64,000 nucleotides of DNA, taken from Hymenopus coronatus. Its lineage: Eukaryota; Arthropoda; Insecta; Mantodea; Hymenopodidae. The translations under genes were made by a program, and so were the position numbers. The stretch spans positions 109,644,620-109,708,619 of the forward strand of contig CM060900.1 of the NCBI GenBank assembly GCA_030762935.1, written 5' to 3'. The notes below the pieces were generated by a model. The model was not told the DNA's origin and did not search any database. It saw only the letters and a list, made by a program, of their open reading frames with translations. Below, one piece after another: positions 1 to 9,939 of the stretch. Within the stretch, counting starts at the first letter, position 1. Each line of letters starts with the position of its first letter.

Positions 1-1346
1 GCTCGATGCTTTTAATGTTCGCTTACTGCTTCAAAAGTATTCACCTTGGGTGAGTTACATTACTGCGCTAAAATGTATAATGCTAGTTATTTGAGAACAG
101 CCGTGGCCGAGTGGTCCGATTACCCCGGCCTTGATTCTGCCTCGAACTAAAGCCTCCTACATACCCGCTTTCCTTCTCTTCTTTCAACAGGAAGCACTCC
201 TGAACATGTAGCAGAAAGCACTCCTATTTATATATTCGTTGGTCTATTGCTGGCTGATTATAGCGACTCCTTAGATTACACTAACATTTAAATTACTTTA
301 GAATCGTGCCAGCTCAATACGAAGGCTAAGGGAGTGGAGTTTTCTGTGGTAAAGGCGGTGACCGCTCATCACCTACTACTCAAACTAATTGCAAGAAAAG
401 GGGTAGAAGAGAATGGCTTGCCTAATAAATCTGGCCAAGTATTGGATTTTCCAGTTTGAATCTATACTTGCAAAGACTTTCTGTACATGGATTTATAAAC
501 AAAACTTGATCACATGGTACAAATCTATTACTGAGTCTTGCAAAGTTCGCTGTTCACACCCTGCTTAGAAGTGCGTGAGACTTATTAGTAAGAAATTCAC
601 GAGTTCAAAATAAAGTAACTTACGACAAAGCTTTCTGCATGTAATACGATTCAGAGCTTTATTATTGATTCTAGAGATAACAGACACAAAATTAAAGGTA
701 TGTGTCAAGACGGTCATGATCCGTTGGATATTGTGAGTTTTACTTCACTGCTTTTATCGACCAGACTGCAATGGAGTCTCACCTCTCTCTATGGTCTAAG
801 GGACTGTTATGCAGTTTACATTGTTCCGTCACTATTTGAACTTGCTAGTTAAATATTTGTTGCACTTACTGTTATTCAATTAAAGTATTGCACATGAGCA
901 CAGCAGTCGTTACATATACATGGAAACTTTAGGAAGGTAGCATACTGCGGGTAGTGCGGCTATTTAATGTTAACTGTAAAACTATAAACTTAAATATATG
1001 AGTTTAATAACAGCTTCTGAGAGGCCTGTTTTTAGCAGTGCAACATTTCAAGAGGGTTCATAAATATCATAACACTTTTAACATTTTGTCATTACTTCTC
1101 ACACATTTGTTCTGTTTAAAAGAAAAAAATAATAAAAATGGTTTTATTCTTGTTTGTTAAATTTCGACTGCACAGCATTTGTGTTATTTTTACCCACACA
1201 CATTATTATAGAGCGAGAAAGGTCTACATATAACTGATCGTGTGAAATTTGCAGCCCTGGCAGGGTTAATAAATCGAACATATTTTTCAAATATTACTGA
1301 CATGGAAAGTATGCTTTATCAATAACTTTTCTTAATACTTATGTTT
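1..1346. other. Intronic or intergenic DNA without recognised gene
   Basis: I see no gene in this stretch. At about 101-135 there is a piece resembling the 5' end of a tRNA (GTGGCCGAGTGGTC, a good Pol III A box), but no matching B box follows, so it is probably a SINE or tRNA fragment. The rest is AT-rich, with short open frames that have no recognisable domains. If the SIK exon at 16.6 kb belongs to a gene running leftward, this DNA lies in its first intron or beyond it. Confidence 0.5.
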
Positions 1347-1692
1347 ATTTTCTATAGCACGTATGCAAAATGTACATAGTAGGTACACAAGGTATTGTAT
1401 TCCACCCAAAAATTCAATACCGAGATTTTACCGGAATACATGTTTTGAGGACTCCTGAATAAAACAGTTTTAGAAAAAGGTAAACGAGAGAATGTGCATG
1501 TGAGTGTTTGTGCGCGCGTCTATGGAGAGCATAACTCAAAAACGAAGAGTTTAGTATCCTCCAAGGTTGCGACACGAAGATTTTCAGAAAAATCCCCCCC
1601 CAACCAGGATTGCACTTTTCATGGAACATTTTTTTTTTTTTTTGCCAAATTTCTAAAGAATGGCTCTAACGATGTTGATTAAAATGCCGTAT
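1347..1692 (-). repeat. Family R repeat, partial copy (R1)
   Basis: This is a fragment of the dispersed repeat called family R here. It is inverted relative to the copies at 1.9 and 3.4 kb. It starts with the family end (TCTATAGCACGTATG) and passes through the shared blocks GTATTGTATTCCACCCAAAA, CGAGATTTTACCGGAA, AACTCAAAAACGAA and GCGACACGAAGATTTTC. It stops near 1690, where homology is lost. The short open frames on both strands here recur in other copies because the DNA is similar, and I see no sign of selection on a protein. Confidence 0.75.
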
Positions 1693-1808
1693 CGGATGTC
1701 AACATGCCGTATCGGTTCGATAACCTAATCTATACCTTAGGCAGCATCTGATATAATCCTGGCAATTGGCAGCGTCGTTAACGGACAATAAACCTTAGGC
1801 AGCATGAT
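1684..1808. repeat. Short direct-repeat cluster
   Basis: Two words are duplicated here. ATGCCGTATCGG occurs at 1684-1695 and 1704-1715 (spacing 20). ACCTTAGGCAGCAT occurs at about 1735 and 1792 (spacing about 58). It sits in the roughly 240-bp spacer between an inverted and a direct copy of family R. No function is apparent. Confidence 0.6.
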
Positions 1809-1932
1809 GAAAATTCTGTAGCGCAATAAAGTAGCTTATGATAATTCGTATTATATACGACCCACGCAGGACCTACAAATAAGACTTGTAGGTATGCATA
1901 AAAATGTTCTAAACAATATGCAACATATTTTT

Positions 1933-3052
1933 AAAAAATCTGGTGTGTTTCATTCGCATAACTTTCTCTAGCTGTACCAGAAACAAACTTTTCTTGCAAA
2001 AGATTATTCTTTTATCTATGTCATGCTAATCGAGATAACCATTAGCAAAAATGATATTACTTGGTTTCTTGTAACCGCCTGCGGTGCCATAAGTAGTTAA
2101 AGCGGGCGTTAAACACTACAAAATAAAAGTTCCTTGTAAGTAGGAGAGTAATAAGGTAATTATTTGGCGAAGGCGATAAGCAGATCCTTTAAAAGCTGGT
2201 CTGTGTGAAACAATTGAACTTTGGTTCGCTTTACATGGCCTACAGTAAAATCAAATATGAAACGTGGGGTCGTTTCCCGTTTGAGAAAAGTTTAAGTAAA
2301 TTGAAATCAATAACAAAGGATATCTCAGAAAGGGTGAACTCCACATAAAAAACGTATACGCCATAAATTACGCGTTTTAACGAGATATACAGTTTTTGTG
2401 TAGTAAGTTTTTGCATATCTCCTGCGATTTAACAGTTATAAACAATTTAGCAAAATTCATCCAGAATAAAGACGTCTTCAAAGCTATTCCCAGAAAATGC
2501 AAGATATACACTTTATTTGTCATGCAAATGTGTTAAATTTACGGCATTTTTCTCAAAATCGCTAGAGCCATTTATGAGAAAAACAAAATTTTCAACAAAA
2601 AAATTCCATGTAAAAGGATAGTTTGGGCTCCCCCTACTTCTTTAAAATCTTCGTGTTGCATCCTTGGAAGATACGTTACGTAGTCGGCTTACCTTCCACG
2701 TATATAGAACTGACAACCCCCCCTTGGACTTACAAGCGGGTGCCTAGAGGTCAGAGGCCTGTCAAGGAACAAACAACACGTAGCCACAGAATGAAGAACC
2801 TGGAAAGTGTGTACTTGTTAAGACACTAAACATAAATACCAAGTTTGGTACTTAACGGACTTTTCATTTGAGCTATGATGTCCACAGACACACAAGGACC
2901 TTATACTAAAAATGCTTTTTTTGGGCTCAGCGGACCTCCAAACAAATAATGCCGATGAAATCTCGACATCGGATTTTTGGGTGGAATACAATACCTTCTT
3001 TAGCTATTATGTAAATACACAAAATGTATATGCGTGTTAGAGAAAGTGTAAA
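1933..3052 (+). repeat. Family R repeat, near-complete copy (R2)
   Basis: The copy begins with AAAAAATCTGGTGTG and CATAACTTTCTCTAGCTG, and ends with GTTAGAGAAAGTG. Between them are the blocks that recur in every long copy: a segment ending TTCTTGTAA, GAGAAAAGTTTAAGTA, GATATCTCAGAAA, GCTATTCCCAGAAAATGCAAG, AAATCTTCGTGTTGCATCC and GGGTGGAATACAATACC. It is about 1.1 kb and non-coding as far as I can tell. A 5'-truncated SINE B is inserted near 2075-2129. The two ends share a short inverted motif (ACTTTCTCTAGC against GCTAGAGAAAGT in better copies). Confidence 0.8.
2075..2129 (+). mobile_element. SINE B, 5'-truncated, nested in R2
   Basis: The 55-bp piece matches the 3' end of SINE B (compare 52660-52715): ACCGCCTGCGGTGCCAT, then TAGTTAAAGCGGGCGTTAAA, then CACTAC and an A-rich tail. 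It is flanked by TTTCTTGTAA (2065-2074) and TTCCTTGTAA (2130-2139). The uninterrupted R copy at 18.8 kb reads TTCCTTGTAA at the same place, so this is a target-site duplication with one changed base. It shows retrotransposition into an existing R copy. Confidence 0.8.
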
Positions 3053-3413
3053 GGAAAATGGACTACCAAAAGCACTCAAAAGACAAGTTGATCGAAAAGA
3101 ATCTCCGTCAAAAAACCAGTTATTAGTCAAATAGATTTATTAGCCCTTGTGCAACCTGAAAACCCTGCCAATTTTGACAGAAAGCCCTAATATTGCTGGC
3201 AATTACATTAAGGCAAATATGGCTATAGAGTGCATTGCATTTACATTTGGGCTGCCTCCGCTCTATTCGGCAAGGCAATGTTCATTCATGCTTCACATTT
3301 TCTAGGTTGTGCCATATATTTTGTATGGACCTACGGAAGGAAAACATTTTCACCCCGTCTGCATTAAGCAGGCGCGAATAAAATATCCGTCAGCCACAGG
3401 CTATGATTAAGAA
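3053..3413. other. Spacer without recognised feature
   Basis: This is a 360-bp spacer between two direct copies of family R. I recognise no gene or repeat in it. Confidence 0.4.
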
Positions 3414-4256
3414 CAAAAATCTGATGTGTTCCATTCACTTAACTTTCTCTGGCTGTTCCAAATGCAAACTATTCTTACAAAAGATTTTCTTTTATCTACA
3501 TCATGCTAATCGAGAAAAATAGTAGCAGAATTGGTCTTATTGCTTGCTTCATTATAAATAGAAGGGAAATGGGAGAATACATTATCCTAAAGCGACAATC
3601 AAATATTTTAAAAGCTAGTCGCTACGTGAAACAATTGAGGTTCGGATCGCTTCGCAGAATCGCGTTTGAAAAAAGTTGTGTATTTTAAAACTGAAACCAA
3701 TAACAAGAAGTGTCTCAAAAACGGTGAACTTTACAAGAAAAATGTATACGACATAAGTTCTGTGTTTTAACGAGATCCACATGTGGTATTTTAATCAAAA
3801 TTGTTAGAGATATTTTTGAGAATAACACTTTTTTCAAAAAGTATCCATGTAAAGGGTAATTTATGGTGCGAAACTTATTTTGAAAATATTCCAGACGCAT
3901 CCTTGGAAGATACTAAATACAAATACCAAGTACGGTTTTTAAGTCTTTTCGTTTTAGAGCTACGCAGTTCACAGATACAAACACGGACCTTTTTCTAATT
4001 TTTTTTCGGACTCAGGGGAGCTCAAAACATAATTTACAGTGAAATCTCGACATCGGATTGTTTGGTGGAATGCAATGTCTTCTGTAGCTACTATTTACAT
4101 TGTCGTAAATACGTGCCAGAGAAAGTATTTTTTTCGGACTCTAGCGATATCAAAACAATTTTCAGTGAAATCTCCACATTAAGCTTTTGGATGGAATATA
4201 ATACCTTCTCTAGCTACAATGTACATTATATGCACATATGTGCTAGAGAAAGTAAT
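3414..4256 (+). repeat. Family R repeat, near-complete copy (R3)
   Basis: It starts AAAAATCTGATGTGTTCC followed by AACTTTCTCTGGCTGTTCC and ends TGCTAGAGAAAGTAATAA, about 0.84 kb in the same direction as R2. Its last part is locally duplicated: the block from the GTGAAATCTCGACAT-type segment to the GAGAAAGTA end occurs at about 4040-4125 and again at about 4165-4253. The end unit has therefore been tandemly copied inside the element. Confidence 0.75.
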
Positions 4257-4695
4257 AATGGATATTAATAACCTTAAAAGGAATTGCAGTAAGGAATTGG
4301 AAAAGTGCAGGCTTATTAGCGCCAAGCTAATAGAATTTAATGTTTCGTTTTTCAATACATTTGGTTTATAAACTTTCATGTTTATAATTTCTTCAAAACA
4401 GTTACCGTTTTAATTAAATAGATCAAAATTTATCAAAACTCGATTACATCTTGAGTAACAATGTTTCCGTTTTCTGCTCCTCTCTCAAAACTTTGTAGCT
4501 TGTTTGGACTAAACCATTCCGAAAGCAACATTTTAAAAAACAAGAATTTTGCTAAATAATGAACTGCAAAAATAAAAAATGAAAATCAGTTGCACACGTA
4601 GTTTACACATGATTGCAATGGAATTTAGATGTAGCTAGTAATAAGACGTAGTACGACTTTTTCTGTCTCTTGATATGAACCAATAGCGCAAAAGA
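4257..4695. other. Spacer without recognised feature
   Basis: AT-rich DNA between R copies. No coding segment or RNA gene is recognisable. Confidence 0.4.
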
Positions 4696-4952
4696 CATTG
4701 AGAATAAAGAGAACTTCAGAAACTATTCCCAGAAAATTCGAGATATCATTTCCTTTGCCATGAAAATATCAAACTTACGGTATATTAATTGAAATAATCA
4801 AGTCTTTTTCTGTAAAGGGTAGTTCAGGTCGAGGATTTTATTCAAAATGTTCGTGTCGCATCCTAGAAATATGCTGAACTTGAGACTAAATTTGGTATTT
4901 AACCGGCATATAGATGTTGAGTTATGTCTCGATTATGCGGTTCACTCACTCA

Positions 4953-5005
<53 letters not shown>

Positions 5006-5093
5006 TGTGAGTGAGAGAGAGGGAACCTTTTTCTAAAATTGTCATTTTTATTCAGGAAATCTCAAAACGTGTATTTCGAGTGAAATCTCGGTG
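4696..5093 (+). repeat. Family R repeat, 5'-truncated copy (R4)
   Basis: It holds the second half of family R: CTATTCCCAGAAAATTCGAG, GTAAAGGGTAGTTCAGG, TTCGTGTCGCATCC and TTTGGTATTTAACCGG, ending with GTGAAATCTCGG. The short CACAC stretch of other copies is expanded here into a CT/CA microsatellite (4955-5006). Confidence 0.65.
4941..5023. repeat. CT/CA microsatellite inside a palindrome
   Basis: About 17 CT units are followed by about 9 CA units. The tract is bracketed by CTCACTCACA on the left and its reverse complement TGTGAGTGAG on the right, so the whole segment can fold on itself. Confidence 0.9.
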
Positions 5094-5170
5094 GGGTTAT
5101 GTATTTTGTTTACTTCCTCTACTTACTAAAGGTAAGTAACAGATAATTAAAAAATAAAATACATTCAAGA

Positions 5171-5376
5171 CTTTTTTTTAAAACAGTACCGGAGTCTGGT
5201 CGGGACTCCGGCGCTGTATTCCCTATTTACATTCCCCCCTATATGATTACTGGTTTTACTGTTCCTTTACACAAACATATAACACCCATGCCCAAGGCGG
5301 GACTCGAACCCACGATCCCCTGCCTACGAAGCACCAAAGCGAGACGCCTTAGCGAGCGTGGCCATGGGGACCGGCT
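5171..5376 (-). mobile_element. tRNA-derived SINE A, full-length, hairpin subtype
   Basis: Read on the minus strand, the element begins AGCCGGTCCCCATGGCCACG (A-box region) and has a B box, GGGTTCGAGTCCCGCC. A body with CATATAACAC-type words and a pyrimidine run follows, then a 3' A-tract. Just before the tail is a hairpin with an 8-bp stem, CCGGAGTC and GACTCCGG around a 7-base loop. SINEs of this kind are transcribed by RNA polymerase III from the internal promoter and moved by LINE enzymes. Four other copies lie at 14.6, 17.4, 26.0 and 26.2 kb. Confidence 0.9.
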
Positions 5377-6237
5377 AGACTTCGGCCAAATTTCTTAACT
5401 GCATTCCTTTATATGTGCTGCACAATCATGTATAACTCAAGATTATTTCACGTGTTTATATCTAACTGTGTATGTTCAATAACCATTGTTGATCAAGCGA
5501 TTTAGCCTTATTTATAGAAAATTATTTGCAGCTGCTTTAAGAGAACATATATACAAGAAGAGACGTTATTTGATCATTTTTGGAAGGTTGTTTCATAAAA
5601 CTATATTTCACCCGAACTTTAAAAGATATGAAAAGTAACTTTGCAGATGTGTTAAATACCGTTCGAAGAACGGTTAATGTGAACTTATTTGATTTATTTT
5701 CGATGTTATAAGTATATCAGTATATTGAAACCCTTTCTGCGGTATATATCTATTTATTTTGTTTTTTCATATTTGGGAACATGTTTCTCAAGAACGAGTA
5801 GACCTAGAAGCATGAAATTGTTCACCAAGCTTAAGCTCATACTTATCTTCAACTGGTAGATAAATAAACATTTAAAAAAATCAAAGTTTGTAATGCAAGG
5901 AATAACTTTTGTCATAGCTTATTAAAGTATGCGAGGTTTAACAGCTATGTTGATAAAAGACACGTCAACTTAAGATATCGATGAGGGAGCTTAAAATTGA
6001 CTTAATTGTATTTTAGATTTCATCTCCTCACCCAAAATTTTAAATTTGAAATGACACCCCTATACTTCTATACAAAGAGACTGGCGATTTCATTAATGGC
6101 GAGCTAGAATGATCTGGGCCATTAAAGAGAATTGCTTTAAATAGACACTAAATATAACATGACATTTACAACCTGCAATAACTGAAAACAGAATCGAAAC
6201 AAAAAGAACAAACACTTAGAAAAAAAAATGTATAATA
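5377..6237. other. Spacer without recognised feature
   Basis: AT-rich DNA with no recognisable coding exon, RNA gene or repeat family. Confidence 0.4.
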
Positions 6238-6943
6238 CGAGGGTCTCATGCAGAAATTAACGACGATTTGTCATAGCTGTATAATAACGAATTGTGTCAA
6301 CTTAAAACTTTACAAATGAAGTTATGCCATTTCTCAACATAACCTCCATTCTGTCAAGATATTTTTTATCGCGTGGTACCCGTTTTTTTAACGCCAATGC
6401 TATACTTATCTGACGCCAAAGTATTTATTTGTTTTTTGAATGGACAAAAATGTTCGGACAATCAAATTTTAGAGACAAATAATACAAATGCATGGTGATA
6501 ATTCAATGAACGGGTTCTCAATGAGGAAATGGCGCATAATTTATGAGTAATCAGGGAAGAACCAGTATGCACGACAAAAACCGGAGTGAAAGTTCATCAA
6601 TCGTTATGGAGAAGTTGAAAGCAAATGTTGGTAAAAGAATTCAGAAAAACCGGTGTTTCACTTTGGACACTGTACATGACTTTTTGGGGCGGAAAAGATT
6701 TCCCAACCGATGAAGTCCTCAAAGTGCGAGTGACATCTTTGCTCAGATCTATAGCGGTGGAAGAGTATAAACATCTGCATTGAAAAACCGATACCACGTG
6801 ACGAACACCTTGATAGCAATGGCGATTACGCGGAGAAATAGAGTAAGTTAGGTACTGTAATCTTGTAAATAGGGCTTTGTGTTGATATCGTTCGTTATTA
6901 TTTAGTTATATCAAACCATTCGTTGTTTTCTGGATGACCCTTG
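6238..6943 (+). mobile_element. Internally deleted mariner element (706 bp)
   Basis: Both ends carry a mariner-type terminal inverted repeat. The left is CGAGGGTCTCATGCAGAAAT and the right, reverse-complemented, is CAAGGGTCATCCAGAAAACA; they align with one 2-base indel. TA dinucleotides flank the element (6236-6237 and 6944-6945), the expected target duplication. On the plus strand it keeps a C-terminal transposase remnant: FPTDEVLKVRVTSLLRS, then EEYKHLH, and after a frameshift HLDSNGDYAEK and a stop at 6839-6841. Mariners are normally about 1.3 kb, so roughly half is missing, including the catalytic core. It is a dead copy. Confidence 0.85.
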
Positions 6944-6945
6944 TA

Positions 6946-7617
6946 TATTTGTGGATGGGAAGTCCAAAATGCCGTGGAAAATGCAAAATTTTAATAATGT
7001 GTTACGATATTAATAAATAAACGGCACAGTTAACAGATGCCGGTTATTGACGGAATACAGTGGTTCTATAAGTGGTGGATAATACGAGAACCCAACATAG
7101 GTTACGGGTGATTGTTCCACCCTCCCACACTGATCCTAAAACTGGCATTATTTTGTGTAAACGTTTTCAGAATGTTCAAACTATGAGTTTACAAAATACC
7201 ATTCCACAAAGGTCGATATTTTATATTACTTCTACAATGTACCTACTGTGATGCTGAATAGAAAGAGCGCTAAGTCATTCATTATTCAATATTACGTATA
7301 AGAGTAGGCTAGGAATAACGTGAGCGAAGGGCACGGAGTGGTAACGGGGCAGTCGTCACGCCGCGCCGATCGCATCAGCCAGTGCGAAACGGTGCGCGCG
7401 GCTCCTATTATCTGCCTCCCTACGTCTTGCTGTTCATATAAATGCAAAACTAACTATATATACCTACATTAAAAAGAAAGCTGAAATTCCGGTTTACAAC
7501 ATTTACTTCGAGCATTTTGTGAAATTCCGGCAGTGAAAAGCCGCAAATACAAGGTTAAATTTCACGAGCTTTTGTAAATGTCTACTATACCGTTAACATA
7601 GCAAACATTTTAAGTGT
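6946..7617. other. Spacer with a GC-rich patch
   Basis: No gene is recognised. About 7315-7435 is distinctly GC-rich (CACGCCGCGCCGATCGCATC) within AT-rich flanks. It could be the body of an unrecognised SINE. I see no A or B box or reading frame to support a label. Confidence 0.35.
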
Positions 7618-7620
7618 TTT

Positions 7621-7746
7621 TTTTTTCGCACAGCATAAACTTGGATTTAAATGAAAATAAACAAAAAAGGATTATTTTTTGGCTTTTGTCGTACAGCATA
7701 AACTCGGATTTAAACGAGAACAAACAAAAAAGGATTATTTTTGTAT
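7621..7746. repeat. Two-copy 63-bp tandem repeat
   Basis: The unit CAGCATAAACTTGGATTTAA with GAACAAACAAAAAAGGATTA occurs twice with a period of 63 bp (CAGCATAAAC at 7631 and 7694), with about 5-6 differences. The period is a multiple of three, which keeps one frame open and repeats a peptide DLNENKQKRIIF. I take this as a by-product of the duplication. Confidence 0.8.
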
Positions 7747-7754
7747 ACCTAGTG

Positions 7755-7998
7755 GTTTTTTTTGTAGTGTTTAACGCCCGCTTTTACTACTTGTGACACT
7801 GCAGGCGATGACACTGGTGATACATGGAATGAAGATGGAGCAGCAGTGGAATGTGATGGCAGGGGAAACCGGAGAACCCGGAGAAAACCTGCCTCTGTGC
7901 TGCTTTGCCCACTACAAATCTTACATGCAGTCTCTTGGGATCGAACTCGGGCCGTCTAGGTGAGAGGAGAGTGGTCTAATCACTCGGTACGGCGCCAC
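7755..7998 (-). mobile_element. tRNA-derived SINE B, full-length
   Basis: On the minus strand the order is: a tRNA-like head (GGCGCCGTACCGAGTGATTA), a B box GAGTTCGATCCC, a body with GTTTTCTCCGGGTTCTCCGG, a 3' segment GTAGTAAAAGCGGGCGTTAA and an A tail. It matches the 52.5-kb copy along its length. The A box is degraded (ACCGAGTGATT instead of GCCGAGTGGTT), so internal promoter activity is doubtful. Confidence 0.85.
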
Positions 7999-8689
7999 CC
8001 CCCCCCCAAAGAAAAGGTTTGAAGAGCTGTGACACACGGTAAGGGCGATATTAGTGATCTCGCAAAGGCCTACAAGGGGAATTTAAAGGATGATAACGGG
8101 ATAAGTACCGCGGAGGATTCAGGGTACTTTTGACAAAGGTTTCTAACTGTTGGTAAAGAATTCCGCTTGCTAATAATTTCTTCCGACATTTTCCCTCCAT
8201 TGACTGGACTAAGAGAGTTGTTCCAACTCGACTGTGTGAGTCAGAGTACATGGGCATATTCAGCCACAAAACACAGCGAAGCTAGAGGGGGAGCGTGGTG
8301 GGCAGTACGTCACTGAGCTAATGCCATTCCATAACACTTGATTGAGCCGTGACGATTGCTCTCCCTCAATGGGGTGCCTATTTTGTGTTGTAGGTATGCC
8401 CCTGTGAGTCGCGAGTTACTGGCTCTTTTGGCGCGCACCAAAACTGGAACAGTCTTTAGTGCAGGGTCACAAGCCGGAGAATGCAGCATTCAGCTTCCAC
8501 TAGAAATCCCCACTAAATTTGAAACCGAACCTAATTTAGGCAGAGAGGGAAAATCAAGTCGATCCTATAAGAAAACGCTCTGTCAATTTTGGACTTTTGA
8601 TAACGGCTACTAAGGAGCCAAACTATGAAGTTTAAGTTGCCATTAGTATTAGATGGAAGTGTCACCCAAAAGATTCCTGGCATTGTATT
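7999..8689. other. Spacer without recognised feature
   Basis: Several short open frames occur on both strands here, the longest 85 codons, but none shows a domain or motif I know. Confidence 0.4.
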
Positions 8690-8827
8690 TTTACTTTCTC
8701 CAAACGCACTATGTACATAGTGTATAGAGAAAGTATTGCACTCCACTAAAAATTCAATACCGAGATTTCACCGGAAATATATGTTTTAGGGTCCCCAATA
8801 TCCAAAAAAAGCATTTTCACAAAAAGG

Positions 8828-8874
<47 letters not shown>

Positions 8875-9592
8875 GTGTGTCTGTGAACACGATAACTCAA
8901 AAACGAAAAGGCGGTAAAATACCAAACTTGGTATTTAAGTTTAGTATCTTCCAGGGATGCGACACGAAGATTTTGAGAAAAATCCCCCACCCCCAACTAC
9001 CCTTTACATGGAACTTTTTTCGAAAATTTTGACTTTCTCAAAAATGGCTCTAACGATTTTGATTAAAATTTCGTATATTAAACATATTTACCTGACAAAT
9101 AAAATGTATATCTTGAATTTTCTGGGAATAGCCTCTGAAGAGTAGTTTATTCTGAATGAATTTTACTAAATTTTGAATAACTGCTAAACCGTAAGAGATG
9201 GATAAAAATTACTACACAAAAAATGTAGAGCACATTAAAGCACACAATTTATATTATATACAATTTTTTCGTCGAGTTCGTCGTTTTTGTGACATTCCTT
9301 ATTTTTGGTTTCTGCTATGAAAAACGTATACTTTTCTCATACAGGAACTTGTCAACTCCTATCCATATAGACAAAGGAACTTCATTGACATAGTAACCAG
9401 CTTTTGACTATCACTTTAACCTACAGTTGTCCCTTATTTCGCTTCTACTTACAAGGAAGCGAGTAATTAGACTATTTCTGCTATTTTTTTCTGATTAGCA
9501 TAAAGTAAATAAAAGTATAAGCTTTTTAAGAATAATTTGTTGCAGGGATATGGAGAAAGTCATGTGAATGGTACACATCAGATTTTTTTAAT
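8690..9592 (-). repeat. Family R repeat, complete inverted copy (R5)
   Basis: Reverse-complemented, it runs from AAAAAATCTGATGTGTACC and CACATGACTTTCTCC to GGAGAAAGTAAAAATAC, so both family ends are present in about 0.9 kb. The CACAC segment of the family is here a (GT)21 microsatellite at 8831-8872. The blocks GCGACACGAAGATTTTGAG and TCTGGGAATAGCCTCTGAAG identify it. Confidence 0.85.
8831..8872. repeat. (GT)21 microsatellite
   Basis: An uninterrupted GT dinucleotide tract lies inside R5, at the position where other R copies carry short CACAC runs. Here family R is the seed of the microsatellite. Confidence 0.95.
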
Positions 9593-9891
9593 AAGGAATG
9601 GGTAAGGCCCTGGGTTTATATTGGAGAAACGAAGAGCAAACGCGAATATACTGACTGGCTTTATAGTGATCACCATTTTTCTATTCCAATTCCTGTAAAC
9701 CAAGTATTACCCTCGCCTGTTTCAGTGAATTATATGCACTTCTCTTATAAAAATATTAAAGTAAAGGCTATGTTTTTTTTTAAACCAAAACGTGAAGACA
9801 CGCGTTGTTACTATTGTTGTGCTGACATTTACTATGGTTTGTGAATAAAACCTAAGGATTGTTTTTTTTTTTTCAGGATTACACCAGATGA

Positions 9892-9939
<48 letters not shown>

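Noticed and set aside
1933..4256. Family R as a Helitron (TC start, CTAG near the end)
   Set aside because: The sequence after CTAG is conserved among copies, so the element does not end there, and no 3' hairpin precedes it.
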